The position numbers and the translations under genes are program-made. A stretch of DNA of 64,000 nt, taken from positions 186,001 through 250,000 of the forward strand of contig CAWFCZ010000018.1 of the NCBI GenBank assembly GCA_963814355.1. Direction: 5' to 3'. The first letter of the stretch is position 1. The number at the start of each line of letters is the position of its first letter. Positions 8,737 to 18,242 of this stretch are shown one piece after another. This stretch comes from JADGOV01 sp963814355. GTDB taxonomy: Bacteria > Actinomycetota > Actinomycetes > JADGOV01. Below the pieces are notes generated by a model. It was not told where the DNA came from. It saw only the letters and a list, made by a program, of their open reading frames with translations, and made no database searches.

Positions 8737-8739
8737 GCC

Positions 8740-10053
8740 TCAGCGCCTTCGGCCGGTGCGCCGACGCGCCTGCCGACGCCCCCCCGCGCCCGATCGCATC
8801 CGGCCGCGGCCGCGGCGCGGGCGAAGGCGTCCCGGCAGCCCGCGGAGCGCCCCGGGGACCGCGCGGGCCAGCGGCGACGGGCCGCGGGCGGCCAGCGCGG
8901 CGGCCGCCCCCGGCTCGCGGCGGGCGAAGGAGGCCAGCATCCCGACGGCGAACATGCTGGGAATCAACGCGGACCCGCCGTAGGACACCAGCGGAAGCGG
9001 GATGCCGGTGATCGGCAGCAGCCCCACCACGGCTCCCATGTTGACCAGCGCCTGGGCGAGCAGCCAGCAGGTGACCGCACCCGCAGCCAGCTGGCAGAAC
9101 GGATCTGGGCTGCGCCGGGCGATGCGGATGCCGGCAAAACCCAGTGCGCCAAAGAGTCCGAGCACCGCCAGCGTGCCGATCAACCCCAGCTCCTCGCCGG
9201 TGATCGCGAAGATGTAGTCGGTGTACTGGTTGGGCAGGTAGGACCATTTCTGCCGGCTGGCACCCAGACCCAGACCCCACCAGCCGCCCGAGGCCAGCGT
9301 CAGCATGCCCTGCGCCGCCTGGTACCCGCTGTGCAGCTGATCGGCCCATGGGTTCCAGAACCCGGTGAACCTGCGCAGCCGGTACGGCTCCACCACGATC
9401 ATGACGCTGAGCATCGCGGCCGCGGCGACGCTGAGCACGCCGAAGAGCCGGCCCGGCGCACCGACGATCCACAGCAGGGTGAGCGTGATGGCCAGCAGCA
9501 CGATGGTGGTTCCCATGTCCGGCTGGAGCATCACCATCGCGGCCAGCACGGTGAACACCGGCAACAGCGGTACCAGCAGGTGCCGCCACTGGTCGAGCAG
9601 CCGTCGCTTGCGGCACAGCAGGTCCGCGCCCCACAACACCAGGGCGAGCTTCGCCGGCTCGCTGGGCTGGATCTGGAACACGCCGAGGTCGATCCACCGC
9701 TTGGCGCCGTATGCCGACGCCCCGATGAAGGGCACCACCAACAAAAGGGCGAGCGAGGCGAGCAGCAGCGGGTACCCGAGCCAGCGGTAAGCCCGCACCG
9801 GCAGCCGCATGGCGATCCACATCGCCGGCAGCCCGAGCAGCACGCCGATGCTCTGGCGGATGAAGTAGTAGTACGACGAACCGGTGCGGACGTACGCGGT
9901 GACGCTGGAGGCGGAGAGCACCATCACCAGGCCGATGGTGGTGAGCAGGGCGGCGCTGCCGAGCACCAGGTAGTAGGAGGTGAGCGGGCGCTCCAGCAGG
10001 GGCTGGCGCTGGGCCACCACCGGGTGTGGCGCGCTGGGTGCTGTGACGCTCAT
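8740..10053 (-). CDS. ftsW: FtsW septal peptidoglycan glycosyltransferase (SEDS)
   Basis: A polytopic SEDS protein that polymerises lipid II at the septum with FtsI. It has 437 residues and about ten hydrophobic segments. Family motifs include KRWIDLGVFQIQPSEPAKLAL and, near the C-terminus, ITGIPLPLVSYGGSALI. The last 60 residues are a strongly basic Arg/Gly tail on the cytoplasmic side. The ATG overlaps the murD stop (ATGA). Confidence 0.95.
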   Translation of the reverse strand: MSVTAPSAPHPVVAQRQPLLERPLTSYYLVLGSAALLTTIGLVMVLSASSVTAYVRTGSSYYYFIRQSIGVLLGLPAMWIAMRLPVRAYRWLGYPLLLASLALLLVVPFIGASAYGAKRWIDLGVFQIQPSEPAKLALVLWGADLLCRKRRLLDQWRHLLVPLLPVFTVLAAMVMLQPDMGTTIVLLAITLTLLWIVGAPGRLFGVLSVAAAAMLSVMIVVEPYRLRRFTGFWNPWADQLHSGYQAAQGMLTLASGGWWGLGLGASRQKWSYLPNQYTDYIFAITGEELGLIGTLAVLGLFGALGFAGIRIARRSPDPFCQLAAGAVTCWLLAQALVNMGAVVGLLPITGIPLPLVSYGGSALIPSMFAVGMLASFARREPGAAAALAARGPSPLARAVPGALRGLPGRLRPRRGRGRMRSGAGGRRQARRRTGRRR

Positions 10054-11597
10054 CGCCCGGCTCCCCCCGGCAGCGCGCGGACCGCCGCGGCGAAGGCGTC
10101 CCCGCGGGCGGCGTAGTCGGAGAACTGGTCCATCGACGCCGCCGCCGGGGCCAGCAGCACGGTGGTACCCGGCCGGGCCATGGCGGCGGCAGCCTCAACG
10201 GCGGCGGTCATCACCACGGTCGCGGAGGGCACGGCATCAGTCTCCGGGACGGGAGCCTCCCAGACCGGCAAGGCGGGCGCGTGTCGGGCCAGCGCCGACC
10301 GAAAAGCCGCCCGATCCCGCCCGAGGAGCACTACGCCGCGCAGCCGGCCAGCCGAGACGCGGACCAGCTCGTCGACGTCGGCGCCCTTGAGCAGCCCGCC
10401 GGCGATCCACACCACGGGGTCGTACCCCGACAGGCTGGCCAGCGCGGCGTGCGGGTTGGTGGCCTTGGAATCATCGACGTAGGCGACGCCGTCGACCACC
10501 GCCACCAGGGCGTTGCGGTGCCCGTCCGGCCGGAAGGCAGCCAGCCCGGCCCGCACCGCCGACGCCGCCACCCCGCAGGACCGGGCCAGCGCAGCGGCGG
10601 CCAACGCGTTGGCCACGTTGTGCGACCCGGGCGGGCGGACGTCCGCGACCGCGGCCAGGGCCGTCCCGAGACCGGCGCCGGCCGGCCGCCCCTCGTCGTC
10701 GAAGGCCCGGTCGATGAGCTGGCCGCCGGCCACGCCGAGCTGCCCGGGCGCCGGCTCCCCGGCGGTGAAGGACACCGCGCGCTCGGCGTGGGCACCGGTC
10801 AGCAGCACCGCGCTCACCGCGTCATCCGCGTTGCCGATCGCGACCGGAATCCGGGGTTGATCGTGCCGGACCAGGTGTTGCCCCACCGACCAGCCCTCGT
10901 TTGCCCGATACAGCCAACCGCCGTTGACCGGGTCGGCCCAGATCCGGTGCTTGGCGCTGGCGTAGGCCTCGAACGAACCGTGCCAGTCCCGGTGATCGTC
11001 GGCCACGTTGAGGACGGCGGCGGCCTGCGGCACCAATCCGGCCGCCCAGTGCAGCTGGAAGCTGGACAGCTCCACCGCGAGCACGTCGTACGGCTCCTCG
11101 GCGAGCACGGCGTCCACCAGCGGCACGCCGACGTTGCCGGCGGCGATCGCGCGTCGACCGGCGGCGGTGAGGATCGCGGCGAGCATGCGTACCGTAGTGG
11201 TCTTGCCGTTGGTACCGGTGACCGCTAGCCACGGGGCCGCCCTCGGCGGTCGCAGCCGCCAGGCCAGCTGCACCTCCCCCCACACCGGGATGCGTCCGGC
11301 CGCGGCGGCCAGCAGCGGCTGGTCCGGCCGCCATCCCGGCGAGGTGATGACCAGCTCGGTGCCGGGCGGCACGGCGGTGGTGTGCTCGGCTCCGAGGTGT
11401 ACCGCGGCCCCGAGGGCACGCAACTGTGCGGCGCGGTGGTGCGCCGCATCTCCCTCGGCGGCGTCCACGACGGTGACCGCCGCGCCGAGCCGGAGCAGTG
11501 CCCGGACCGCCGCGGCCCCCGACAGGCCGAGGCCGGTGACGCAGACCCGCCGGCCCGGCCAGGACTCTGCCGGCGGCTGCGGCGGGCGGGCGGTCAC
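10050..11597 (-). CDS. murD: UDP-MurNAc-L-alanine--D-glutamate ligase
   Basis: Adds D-Glu to UDP-MurNAc-L-Ala in the cytoplasm. It has 515 residues, slightly long for MurD. The N-terminal Rossmann-like motif is VCVTGLGLSGAAAVRALL, the P-loop is LAVTGTNGKTTTVRML, then LNVADDHRDWHGSFEAY and the C-terminal YVDDSKATNPHAALASL. The GTG at 11597 overlaps the mraY stop, matching the start usage of its neighbours. The upstream extension of the frame is antisense to mraY. Confidence 0.95.
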   Translation of the reverse strand: MTARPPQPPAESWPGRRVCVTGLGLSGAAAVRALLRLGAAVTVVDAAEGDAAHHRAAQLRALGAAVHLGAEHTTAVPPGTELVITSPGWRPDQPLLAAAAGRIPVWGEVQLAWRLRPPRAAPWLAVTGTNGKTTTVRMLAAILTAAGRRAIAAGNVGVPLVDAVLAEEPYDVLAVELSSFQLHWAAGLVPQAAAVLNVADDHRDWHGSFEAYASAKHRIWADPVNGGWLYRANEGWSVGQHLVRHDQPRIPVAIGNADDAVSAVLLTGAHAERAVSFTAGEPAPGQLGVAGGQLIDRAFDDEGRPAGAGLGTALAAVADVRPPGSHNVANALAAAALARSCGVAASAVRAGLAAFRPDGHRNALVAVVDGVAYVDDSKATNPHAALASLSGYDPVVWIAGGLLKGADVDELVRVSAGRLRGVVLLGRDRAAFRSALARHAPALPVWEAPVPETDAVPSATVVMTAAVEAAAAMARPGTTVLLAPAAASMDQFSDYAARGDAFAAAVRALPGGAGR

Positions 11598-12658
11598 GGC
11601 AGGGCGCCGCGGGCGACGAAGTCGGCGTAGAACACCCCCAGCCCGAAGGCCACCGCGAGCCCGGCGATGATCCAGAACCGGATGACGATGGTCACCTCGG
11701 CCCACCCGGACAGCTCGAAGTGATGCTGCAGCGGGGCCATCTTGAAGATCCGCCGGTGGAACACCTTGAAGACCGCCACTTGGATGATCACCGACAAGGT
11801 GATCACGACGAACAGGCCGCCCAGCAGGACGAGCAGCACCTCGGTGCGCGAGCAGATCGCCAGCCCGGCGAGTGCTCCGCCGAGGCCCAGCGCCCCGGTG
11901 TCGCCCATGAAGATCCGCGCCGGCGGGGCGTTCCACCACAGGAAGCCGAAGCAGGAGCCCATCGCCGCGGCGGCGACGATCGCCAGGTCCAACGGGTCCC
12001 GGACGGCATAGCAATTGCCCGGGTTCAGCACGCAGGAATTACCGAACTCCCAGAAGCAGACCACGACGTAGGCACCGAACACCATCACGCACGTCCCCGT
12101 GGCCAGCCCGTCCAGCCCGTCGGTGAGGTTGACCCCGTTGGAGGCGGCCGAGACGATGACGTAGGCGAGGAGCAGGAAGCCGAGCGCGCCGACGGTGACC
12201 GTGGAATCCCTGGTAAAGGACAGCTGGCGGGAGGCCGGGCTCAGCCCGTTCACGCCGGGAAAGCGCAGCGCCAGCAGCGCGAAGATCAGGGCTACCCCGA
12301 GCTGGCCGGCCAGCTTGGCCCGGCCGGACAGGCCAAGGCTGCGCTGCTTGCGCACCTTGATGTAGTCATCGGCGAATCCCACCAGTCCCAGGCCGGTCAT
12401 CAGGAACAGCACGAGCATCCCGCTCGCGGTGAAGCCGAACGGTTCGAACAGGTGGGCCACCCCGTAGCCAATGACCGTGGCCGTGATGATCACGGTACCG
12501 CCCATGGTGGGCGTGCCACGCTTGAGGTGGTGGCTGGTCGGGCCGTCGTCGCGGATCAATTGCCCGTAACCGATGTCCCGGAACAGCCGGATCGCGGCCG
12601 GCGTACCGAGCAGCGACAGCACCAGCGCCACCAGCGCCGCGACCAGGACGTGCTTCAC
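11594..12658 (-). CDS. mraY: Phospho-MurNAc-pentapeptide translocase MraY
   Basis: An integral membrane enzyme that attaches phospho-MurNAc-pentapeptide to undecaprenyl phosphate to give lipid I. It has 354 residues and about ten membrane spans. Diagnostic motifs are HHLKRGTPTMGG, GFADDYIKVRKQRSLGL (catalytic DD), NLTDGLDGLATG and FMGDTGALGLGG, with the HHH-like segment MAPLQHHFELSGW near the end. The GTG at 12658 overlaps murF. Confidence 0.97.
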   Translation of the reverse strand: MKHVLVAALVALVLSLLGTPAAIRLFRDIGYGQLIRDDGPTSHHLKRGTPTMGGTVIITATVIGYGVAHLFEPFGFTASGMLVLFLMTGLGLVGFADDYIKVRKQRSLGLSGRAKLAGQLGVALIFALLALRFPGVNGLSPASRQLSFTRDSTVTVGALGFLLLAYVIVSAASNGVNLTDGLDGLATGTCVMVFGAYVVVCFWEFGNSCVLNPGNCYAVRDPLDLAIVAAAAMGSCFGFLWWNAPPARIFMGDTGALGLGGALAGLAICSRTEVLLVLLGGLFVVITLSVIIQVAVFKVFHRRIFKMAPLQHHFELSGWAEVTIVIRFWIIAGLAVAFGLGVFYADFVARGALP

Positions 12659-14073
12659 GGCGCGGAACCCGACGGCGCCGCGGCCGGACCCGGGTCGGTC
12701 AACAGCGCGGCCGCGACCCGCTCCAGCCCGGCGGCCCGCGACGCCTTGACCAGTACGACGTCGCCGGGCCGCGCCCGCGACCGCAGCAGCGCCACCGCCC
12801 CGGCGACGTCGCCCACCCGGGTGGCGCGCGCCCCAGCCGCCTCGGCCGCCGCCGCGATCGGGGCGGCGGCGCTTCCCACGGCCACCACCTCCTCGATCCC
12901 GAGCCGGGCGGCCAGGCAGCCGACCTCGCGGTGCGCCGGCGGCCCGGCGTCGCCGAGCTCGGCCATCTCGCCGAGGACCACCCAGCACCGCCGCGCCGGG
13001 CTGCCGGCCGGGCGGGCGATGGCCACCGCCGCCCGCAGCGCGGCCCGCATCGACTCCGGATTGGCGTTGTAGGCGTCGTTGACCACCGTGATCCCGCCCG
13101 GGGCTTCGCCGACCTCCATCCGCCACCGACTGGCCGGGCGCGCCGCGGCCAGCGCGGCCGCGATCTCGGGCATCGGGAGGCCGGACGCCAGGGCCACCGC
13201 CGCCGCGGCCAGCGCGTTGCCGACGTGATGCTCGCCGTGCAGGGCGAGCTGCACCGGCGCCGATCCGGCCGGGGTGTGCAGAACGAAAGCCGGCTGGCCG
13301 GCGGCGTTGAGCCTGATGTCGTCGGCGGTGACATCCGCCCGGGCCGCCGTGCCGAAGGTGACCACGCGGGCCGCGGTCCGCCCGGCCATCGCGGCCACGT
13401 GCGAGTCGTCGGCGTTGAGTACGGCGAGCCCGTCCGCGGGCAGCGCCGCGACGAGCTCGCCCTTGGCTTGGGCGATCGCCTCGCGGCTGCCGAAGACGCC
13501 GACGTGGGCGGAGCCGACGTTGAGCACCACGGCGATCCGCGGCGGGGCCGCCGCGCACAGCGCCGCGATGTGACCCACCCCACGCGCGCTGAACTCCAAC
13601 ACCAGGTACCGGGTGCCGGCCTCGGCCCGCAGCACGGTGAGCGGCAACCCGATCTCGTTGTTCCACGACCCGGCCGGGGCCACCGTCGGCCCGAGACGGC
13701 CGAGCAAGGCGGCGAGCAGATCCTTGGTGCCGGTCTTGCCGGCGGACCCGGTCACCCCCACCACGGTGACCGTGGGGAGCCGGTCGAGCACGCCCCTGGC
13801 CAGCCGGGCGAGCCCGCCCAGCACGTCGGGTACCACCACCGCCGGGACGCCGAGGCGCCGATCCGTCAGCACGGCGACCGCGCCGGCGGCCACCGCGGCG
13901 GCCGCGAAGTCGGCACCGTCGACGTGCTCCCCGGGCAGCGCAAGGAACAGGCAGCCGGGCACCGCCAGCCGGGAGTCCAGGACCGCCGGGGAGCTCAGCA
14001 CGGAGTCCGGCGCGGCGTCGAACAGCCGACCGCCGGTAGTGGCGGCCACCTCGGCCAGGGTCATCGGTATCAC
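12655..14073 (-). CDS. murF: UDP-MurNAc-tripeptide--D-Ala-D-Ala ligase
   Basis: Adds D-Ala-D-Ala to UDP-MurNAc-tripeptide. It has 472 residues. The N-terminus, IPMTLAEVAATTGG, is typical of MurF. The P-loop is GVTGSAGKTGTKDLLA; VLNVGSAHVGVFGSREAIAQ and VVNDAYNANPESMRAAL are diagnostic, and VLVKASRAAGLERV lies near the C-terminus. The GTG at 14073 overlaps the murE stop. An ATG three codons downstream is the alternative. Confidence 0.96.
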   Translation of the reverse strand: MIPMTLAEVAATTGGRLFDAAPDSVLSSPAVLDSRLAVPGCLFLALPGEHVDGADFAAAAVAAGAVAVLTDRRLGVPAVVVPDVLGGLARLARGVLDRLPTVTVVGVTGSAGKTGTKDLLAALLGRLGPTVAPAGSWNNEIGLPLTVLRAEAGTRYLVLEFSARGVGHIAALCAAAPPRIAVVLNVGSAHVGVFGSREAIAQAKGELVAALPADGLAVLNADDSHVAAMAGRTAARVVTFGTAARADVTADDIRLNAAGQPAFVLHTPAGSAPVQLALHGEHHVGNALAAAAVALASGLPMPEIAAALAAARPASRWRMEVGEAPGGITVVNDAYNANPESMRAALRAAVAIARPAGSPARRCWVVLGEMAELGDAGPPAHREVGCLAARLGIEEVVAVGSAAAPIAAAAEAAGARATRVGDVAGAVALLRSRARPGDVVLVKASRAAGLERVAAALLTDPGPAAAPSGSAP

Positions 14074-15692
14074 GGCCGGCCGCCCATGCCGGGCCGTTCG
14101 CGGGCCGGTGCGCCGAGCCGCCGCAGCGCGGCTGCGAGCACCTCCCGATCGTCGAAGGGCAGCGTCTGCGCGCCGACCTGCTGGCCCGGCTCGTGACCTT
14201 TGCCGGCTACCACGACGGCGTCCCCGGGTCCGGCCCGCGCCGTGGCCGCCTCGATGGCCGCCGCTCGGTCGAGCTCGACGACGATCTCGGCCCGGGGCGC
14301 CGGCAGCCGCCGCACGCCGGCAATCATCTCCGCCACGATGAGTGCCGGATCCTCCGAGCGGGGGTTGTCGCTGGTGAACACGGCCAGGTCCGCGCCGGCG
14401 GCCAGCGCGGCGCCCATCAGCGGGCGCTTGCCCCGATCCCGGTCCCCGCCGCACCCCAGTACGCCGATCAACCGGCCCCGGGTCACCTCCCGCATGGCGG
14501 CAAGCAGCCGGCTCACCGCCTCCGGGGTGTGGGCGTAGTCCACCACGGCGAGAAAAGGTTGACCCGCCTCGATCCGCTCCATCCGGCCGGGTACCGCCCG
14601 CAGCGCGGCAATTCCCTCGGCGGCGGCGTCCGCGGGGACCCCGGCTTCGAGGAGACCCACGTAGGCGGCGACCGCGTTGTCCACGTTGAACCCGCCGGCC
14701 AAGTGGACCACCAACTCGGCGTCAGCCCCCCGCGGCCCGGCGAGGCGGACCGTGCTCCCGGCCGCTCCCACGCCGACCTCGGTGGCCCGCCAGTCCGCGT
14801 CCGCCGACCCGCCCGGGGAGACCGTGACCACCGGGAGCCCGGACATCGCGGCGAGCCGGGCCCCGTAGGCGTCGTCCACGTCGATCACCGCGCGGCGGGC
14901 GTAGGCCGGGGTGAACAGCCGCGCCTTGGCCGCGAAGTAGTCGGCCATGTCGGCGTGGAAGTCGAGGTGATCCTGGGAGAGATTGGTGAACAGCGCGACG
15001 TCGAAGCGCGTGCCGGCCACCCGGCCCAACGCCAGCGCGTGGCTGGACACCTCCATCACCGCCGCGCTGACCCCGCGCTCGCGCATCGCTGCCAACAGCG
15101 CCTGCAGGTCCGGCGCCTCGGGTGTGGTGCGTACGCTGGGCACCGCTCGACCGGCGATCCGGGTCTCGATGGTGCCGACCAACCCGGTGATGTGCCCGGC
15201 CGCCGCCAGTCCCGCCTCGATCAGGTACGCCGTGGTCGTCTTGCCGTTGGTACCGGTTACTCCGAGAAGCACCAGTTCCTCGGCCGGATGCCCGTAGATC
15301 TCGGCCGACAGTGGGCCGAGCACGGCGCGCACGTCGGGCACCACGAACACCGGTACGTCACTGCCGGCGGCGGCCGCCGCCCCGGCGGGATCGGTGAGCA
15401 CCGCGACGGCGCCGGCCCGCACCGCCGAGGCGACGAACGAGGCGCCGTGCGCCGCCGAACCCGGTACGGCGGCATAGAGGTCTCCCGGGCGGACCCGTCG
15501 CGAGTCCTGTGTCACACCGGCGACCTCGACCCCCCCAACCCGGCCCGGATCCGGGTGGGCGCCGGCGAGGGCCGCGAGGTCTGCCAGTCGCCGGGGCGCC
15601 AGCCGCTCGGGGCGCGGCAGATCGGCCGACGGCACGGGACGGGGCACGGAAGACCAAACTAGCGGCTGGACGGGCGGGAACGGTGCGGCCAC
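14070..15692 (-). CDS. murE: UDP-MurNAc-L-Ala-D-Glu--2,6-diaminopimelate ligase
   Basis: Adds the third stem-peptide residue. It has 540 residues, including an N-terminal extension of about 30. The P-loop is GVTGTNGKTTTAYLIEA (residues 144-160), then TNLSQDHLDFHADMADYF. The DNPR motif in FTSDNPRSEDPALIVAEM selects meso-diaminopimelate over lysine, so the wall is DAP type. It starts at a GTG 4 bp after ftsI; an internal GTG at the VWSSVP segment could give a shorter form. Confidence 0.95.
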   Translation of the reverse strand: MAAPFPPVQPLVWSSVPRPVPSADLPRPERLAPRRLADLAALAGAHPDPGRVGGVEVAGVTQDSRRVRPGDLYAAVPGSAAHGASFVASAVRAGAVAVLTDPAGAAAAAGSDVPVFVVPDVRAVLGPLSAEIYGHPAEELVLLGVTGTNGKTTTAYLIEAGLAAAGHITGLVGTIETRIAGRAVPSVRTTPEAPDLQALLAAMRERGVSAAVMEVSSHALALGRVAGTRFDVALFTNLSQDHLDFHADMADYFAAKARLFTPAYARRAVIDVDDAYGARLAAMSGLPVVTVSPGGSADADWRATEVGVGAAGSTVRLAGPRGADAELVVHLAGGFNVDNAVAAYVGLLEAGVPADAAAEGIAALRAVPGRMERIEAGQPFLAVVDYAHTPEAVSRLLAAMREVTRGRLIGVLGCGGDRDRGKRPLMGAALAAGADLAVFTSDNPRSEDPALIVAEMIAGVRRLPAPRAEIVVELDRAAAIEAATARAGPGDAVVVAGKGHEPGQQVGAQTLPFDDREVLAAALRRLGAPARERPGMGGRP

Positions 15693-15696
15693 CCGG

Positions 15697-17589
15697 TCAA
15701 GGCGCCAGCAGTTGCATGGTGGGCGGCGTGGTCCCGGTCGGGGCGATGCCCATCGACTTCAGCCCGAAGGACATGACCGTGCGGAACACCGGGGCAGCGA
15801 CGATTCCCCCGAAGTGCCCGATGACGGGCTTCTGCAGGACGACGGACACGAGTAGGCGCGGATGGTCGGCCGGGGCGAAACCCACGAAGGATGCCGTGTA
15901 CCCGCCACCGCGGTAGCAATGGCACCGGGGGTTGGCCACCTGCGCGGTGCCGGTCTTGCCGGCTACCCGGTAGCCAGGGATCCGGGCCTTCGGCGCGGTG
16001 CCCTGGGCACTGGTGACCGCCTCCAGCATGTCGCGCAGCTCCTGGGCCACGGCCGTGTCCACCACCCGCCGCGGCGCCGGGCTGGCCCGCGGGGTCACCT
16101 TGCCGTCGGCCGAGATGGTGGCCTTGACCAGCGTCGGCGGGATGCGGATTCCGCCGTTGGCCAACGTGGCGTACACCGAGGCCATCTGCACCGCGGTCAC
16201 CCCGACGCCCTGGCCGAAGGCGATGGTGTGCTGCTGGGAGCCGCTCCACTTCTGCGGCGGGGGCAGGATGCCCCGGCTCTCCCCCGGGATGCCGACGCCG
16301 GTGGTCTGGCCGAAGCCGAAGGCCCGAAGGTAGTCATACAGCCGCTGCTTGCCCAGTCGCTGGGCGATCTGGATGGTGCCGATGTTGCTGGACTTCGCCA
16401 GCACACCGGCCGTGGTCAGTCGTTCCACCGGATGCGTCTCGGCGTCGTGGAAGGTCTTGTCCCCGACGTGGAGGAACCACGGCACGGTGAAGGGGGTGTC
16501 CACCGCCACCTTGCCATCTTGCAGGGCGCCGGCGACGGTGATGACCTTGTTGACGCTGCCCGGCTCGTAGGTTTCGGCCACCGCCGGGTTGCCACCGACA
16601 GCGAACGCCGGCCGCTTCGCCGCATTGGCGTCATAGCTGGGGGCGGTGGCCACCGCCAGCAGTTCACCGGTGGTGATGTCCTGCACGATGACCGAGCCGC
16701 TCGCCGCCTTGACCGCCTTCACCTGGGCGGCGATGGCGTCCTGAGCGGCCCACTGCAGGTCCCGGTCGATGGTCAGCTGGATGCTGGAGCCGGCCACCGG
16801 CGCCCGCTCGGCGTGCTCGCCGGCCGGAATCTCCCGGCCACCGGCGCCGAACTCCGCGGTCAGCTTGCCGTCCCGCCCAGCCAGCAACGCGTTGGCACCC
16901 AACTCCAGCCCGGCCCCGGTTCCCGGGCCGGTCGGCGGGAAGCCCAGCAGAGTGGCCGCGACCTCCCCGTCGGGGTAGATCCGCCGTGACTGCGCCTCGG
17001 TGCCGATACCGGTCAGCTTGTTGGCCCGGAGCACGTCGAGCGCGCTACGGGCCACGCTCGGCTCCACGTTGCGCGCCAGAACCACGTACCGGGTACCCGG
17101 TTTGGTGAGCCCGCTCAGCAGGTCCGACTGCGACAGGTTCAGCACCGGGGACAGGGCCTGGGCCACCTGGACCGCCTTGCCGGCCGGCACTTCGGTCGGA
17201 TCGGCGAAGATCGTCCGGCTGTCGACGCTCATCGCCAGCGGCGCGCCGTTTCGGTCCACGATCGCGCCCCGGGTGGCCGGCAACGCCTGGGCCTGCCTGC
17301 GCTGGGACTCCGCGCGCTGGGCGTAGGCGGCGCCGTCCAGCCCTTGGAGCTGCACCAGGCGCAGGCTCAGCACCGCGAGCATCGCCACGAGGACCACAAC
17401 GATGACCCGCAGCCGCCGGCCGGTGAAAGCCGGCAACGCCCCGGGCGGGCCCGCGGCGGGCGGGGGGCGGTGCCCGCGGGACGGCGGTCCGAGGAGGCGG
17501 TGGGTGAGGTTGGCGTCGGGACCGCGACCCGACGGTCGAGGGGGGCGCCTGCCGAGCACCGGTCGATTCCGCAGACCTCGGTCGCTCAT
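15697..17589 (-). CDS. ftsI: Septal transpeptidase FtsI (class B PBP3)
   Basis: Cross-links septal peptidoglycan as the partner of FtsW. It has 630 residues: a basic Pro-rich cytoplasmic tail (1-58), one span (about 60-80), a dimerisation domain with RGAIVDRNG, and a transpeptidase domain. The catalytic motifs are SVNK (345-348), SSN (400-402) and KTG (545-547). No C-terminal PASTA domain is present. The ATG overlaps the ftsL-like stop (ATGA), which supports coupled translation of the FtsL-FtsI pair. Confidence 0.95.
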   Translation of the reverse strand: MSDRGLRNRPVLGRRPPRPSGRGPDANLTHRLLGPPSRGHRPPPAAGPPGALPAFTGRRLRVIVVVLVAMLAVLSLRLVQLQGLDGAAYAQRAESQRRQAQALPATRGAIVDRNGAPLAMSVDSRTIFADPTEVPAGKAVQVAQALSPVLNLSQSDLLSGLTKPGTRYVVLARNVEPSVARSALDVLRANKLTGIGTEAQSRRIYPDGEVAATLLGFPPTGPGTGAGLELGANALLAGRDGKLTAEFGAGGREIPAGEHAERAPVAGSSIQLTIDRDLQWAAQDAIAAQVKAVKAASGSVIVQDITTGELLAVATAPSYDANAAKRPAFAVGGNPAVAETYEPGSVNKVITVAGALQDGKVAVDTPFTVPWFLHVGDKTFHDAETHPVERLTTAGVLAKSSNIGTIQIAQRLGKQRLYDYLRAFGFGQTTGVGIPGESRGILPPPQKWSGSQQHTIAFGQGVGVTAVQMASVYATLANGGIRIPPTLVKATISADGKVTPRASPAPRRVVDTAVAQELRDMLEAVTSAQGTAPKARIPGYRVAGKTGTAQVANPRCHCYRGGGYTASFVGFAPADHPRLLVSVVLQKPVIGHFGGIVAAPVFRTVMSFGLKSMGIAPTGTTPPTMQLLAP

Positions 17590-18242
17590 CGCCGGGTTCC
17601 CGTGGGTCCGGCGGTCGGCTTCGGGGTCCCCGGCGGCCTGGCTTTGGCGCTCGGAGAGGGAGAGACCCTCACCGTGGGGTTGAGGGTTGGCTTCACGTTC
17701 GACTTGAGGCTTGGGGTACCGCCCGGCCCGGCAGGGGACCCCGCGGAGGATGTGGACCCAGCGGATGTGGACCTGGAAGGCGACGGAGTCGGGGTCGGAC
17801 TGATCGACGCGTGTGTGGTGGGCTGCGGGGCCACGCCACCGGCCGCTTTGGGGTCGCCCAGGACGGCGCCGTCCGGGAGCCGCAGGAACAGGGGATCCCC
17901 GCCCGGGACCATCCCCAGTGCCGCCGCTCGCGACGCCAAGACCGTGGGCCCGGCCTCTCGGGCGACGGTCTCGCGGAGCTGCTGCTCCTGGTCGTCGAGG
18001 GCAGCGGACTTCTGCTGCAATCCGAAGAGCACGAAGGCGTCCTGGGCCAGCACGGTGTTGAGCAACAGCAGGCCGATGAGCCCGGAACCGATGAGCAGGA
18101 GGACGACCAGGGCGAACGGTAGGCGCGATCGACGCTGTGGAGCGGGCAGCAGCACCAGCCGGGGCAGCCTGGCGGCGGTGCCCGGATGCAGCCAGGACCG
18201 GCGGGTGCCCCCCGCCGGTCGACCGGCGGGCGCGGTGCTCAT
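17586..18242 (-). CDS. ftsL: FtsL-like septum protein with long Pro/Ser/Thr tail
   Basis: The position between rsmH and ftsI and the topology identify an FtsL-type divisome protein. There is a basic cytoplasmic N-terminus (1-40), one span (FALVVLLLIGSGLIGLLLL), and a short heptad-like region with LQQKSAALDDQEQQLRETV, ending in ALGMVPGGDPLFLRLPDG. At 218 residues it is about twice the usual size. The extra C-terminal 90 or so residues are Pro/Ser/Thr-rich and lie outside the membrane, so they could reach into or be glycosylated in the wall. Both ends overlap their neighbours by 4 bp. Confidence 0.8.
   Translation of the reverse strand: MSTAPAGRPAGGTRRSWLHPGTAARLPRLVLLPAPQRRSRLPFALVVLLLIGSGLIGLLLLNTVLAQDAFVLFGLQQKSAALDDQEQQLRETVAREAGPTVLASRAAALGMVPGGDPLFLRLPDGAVLGDPKAAGGVAPQPTTHASISPTPTPSPSRSTSAGSTSSAGSPAGPGGTPSLKSNVKPTLNPTVRVSPSPSAKARPPGTPKPTAGPTGTRR

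Noticed and set aside
6152..10198. A 1348-codon open frame on the minus strand
   Set aside because: Only its last 480 codons (murC, from the GTG at 7594) are coding. The rest is Arg/Gly/Pro-rich antisense sequence through murG and ftsW.
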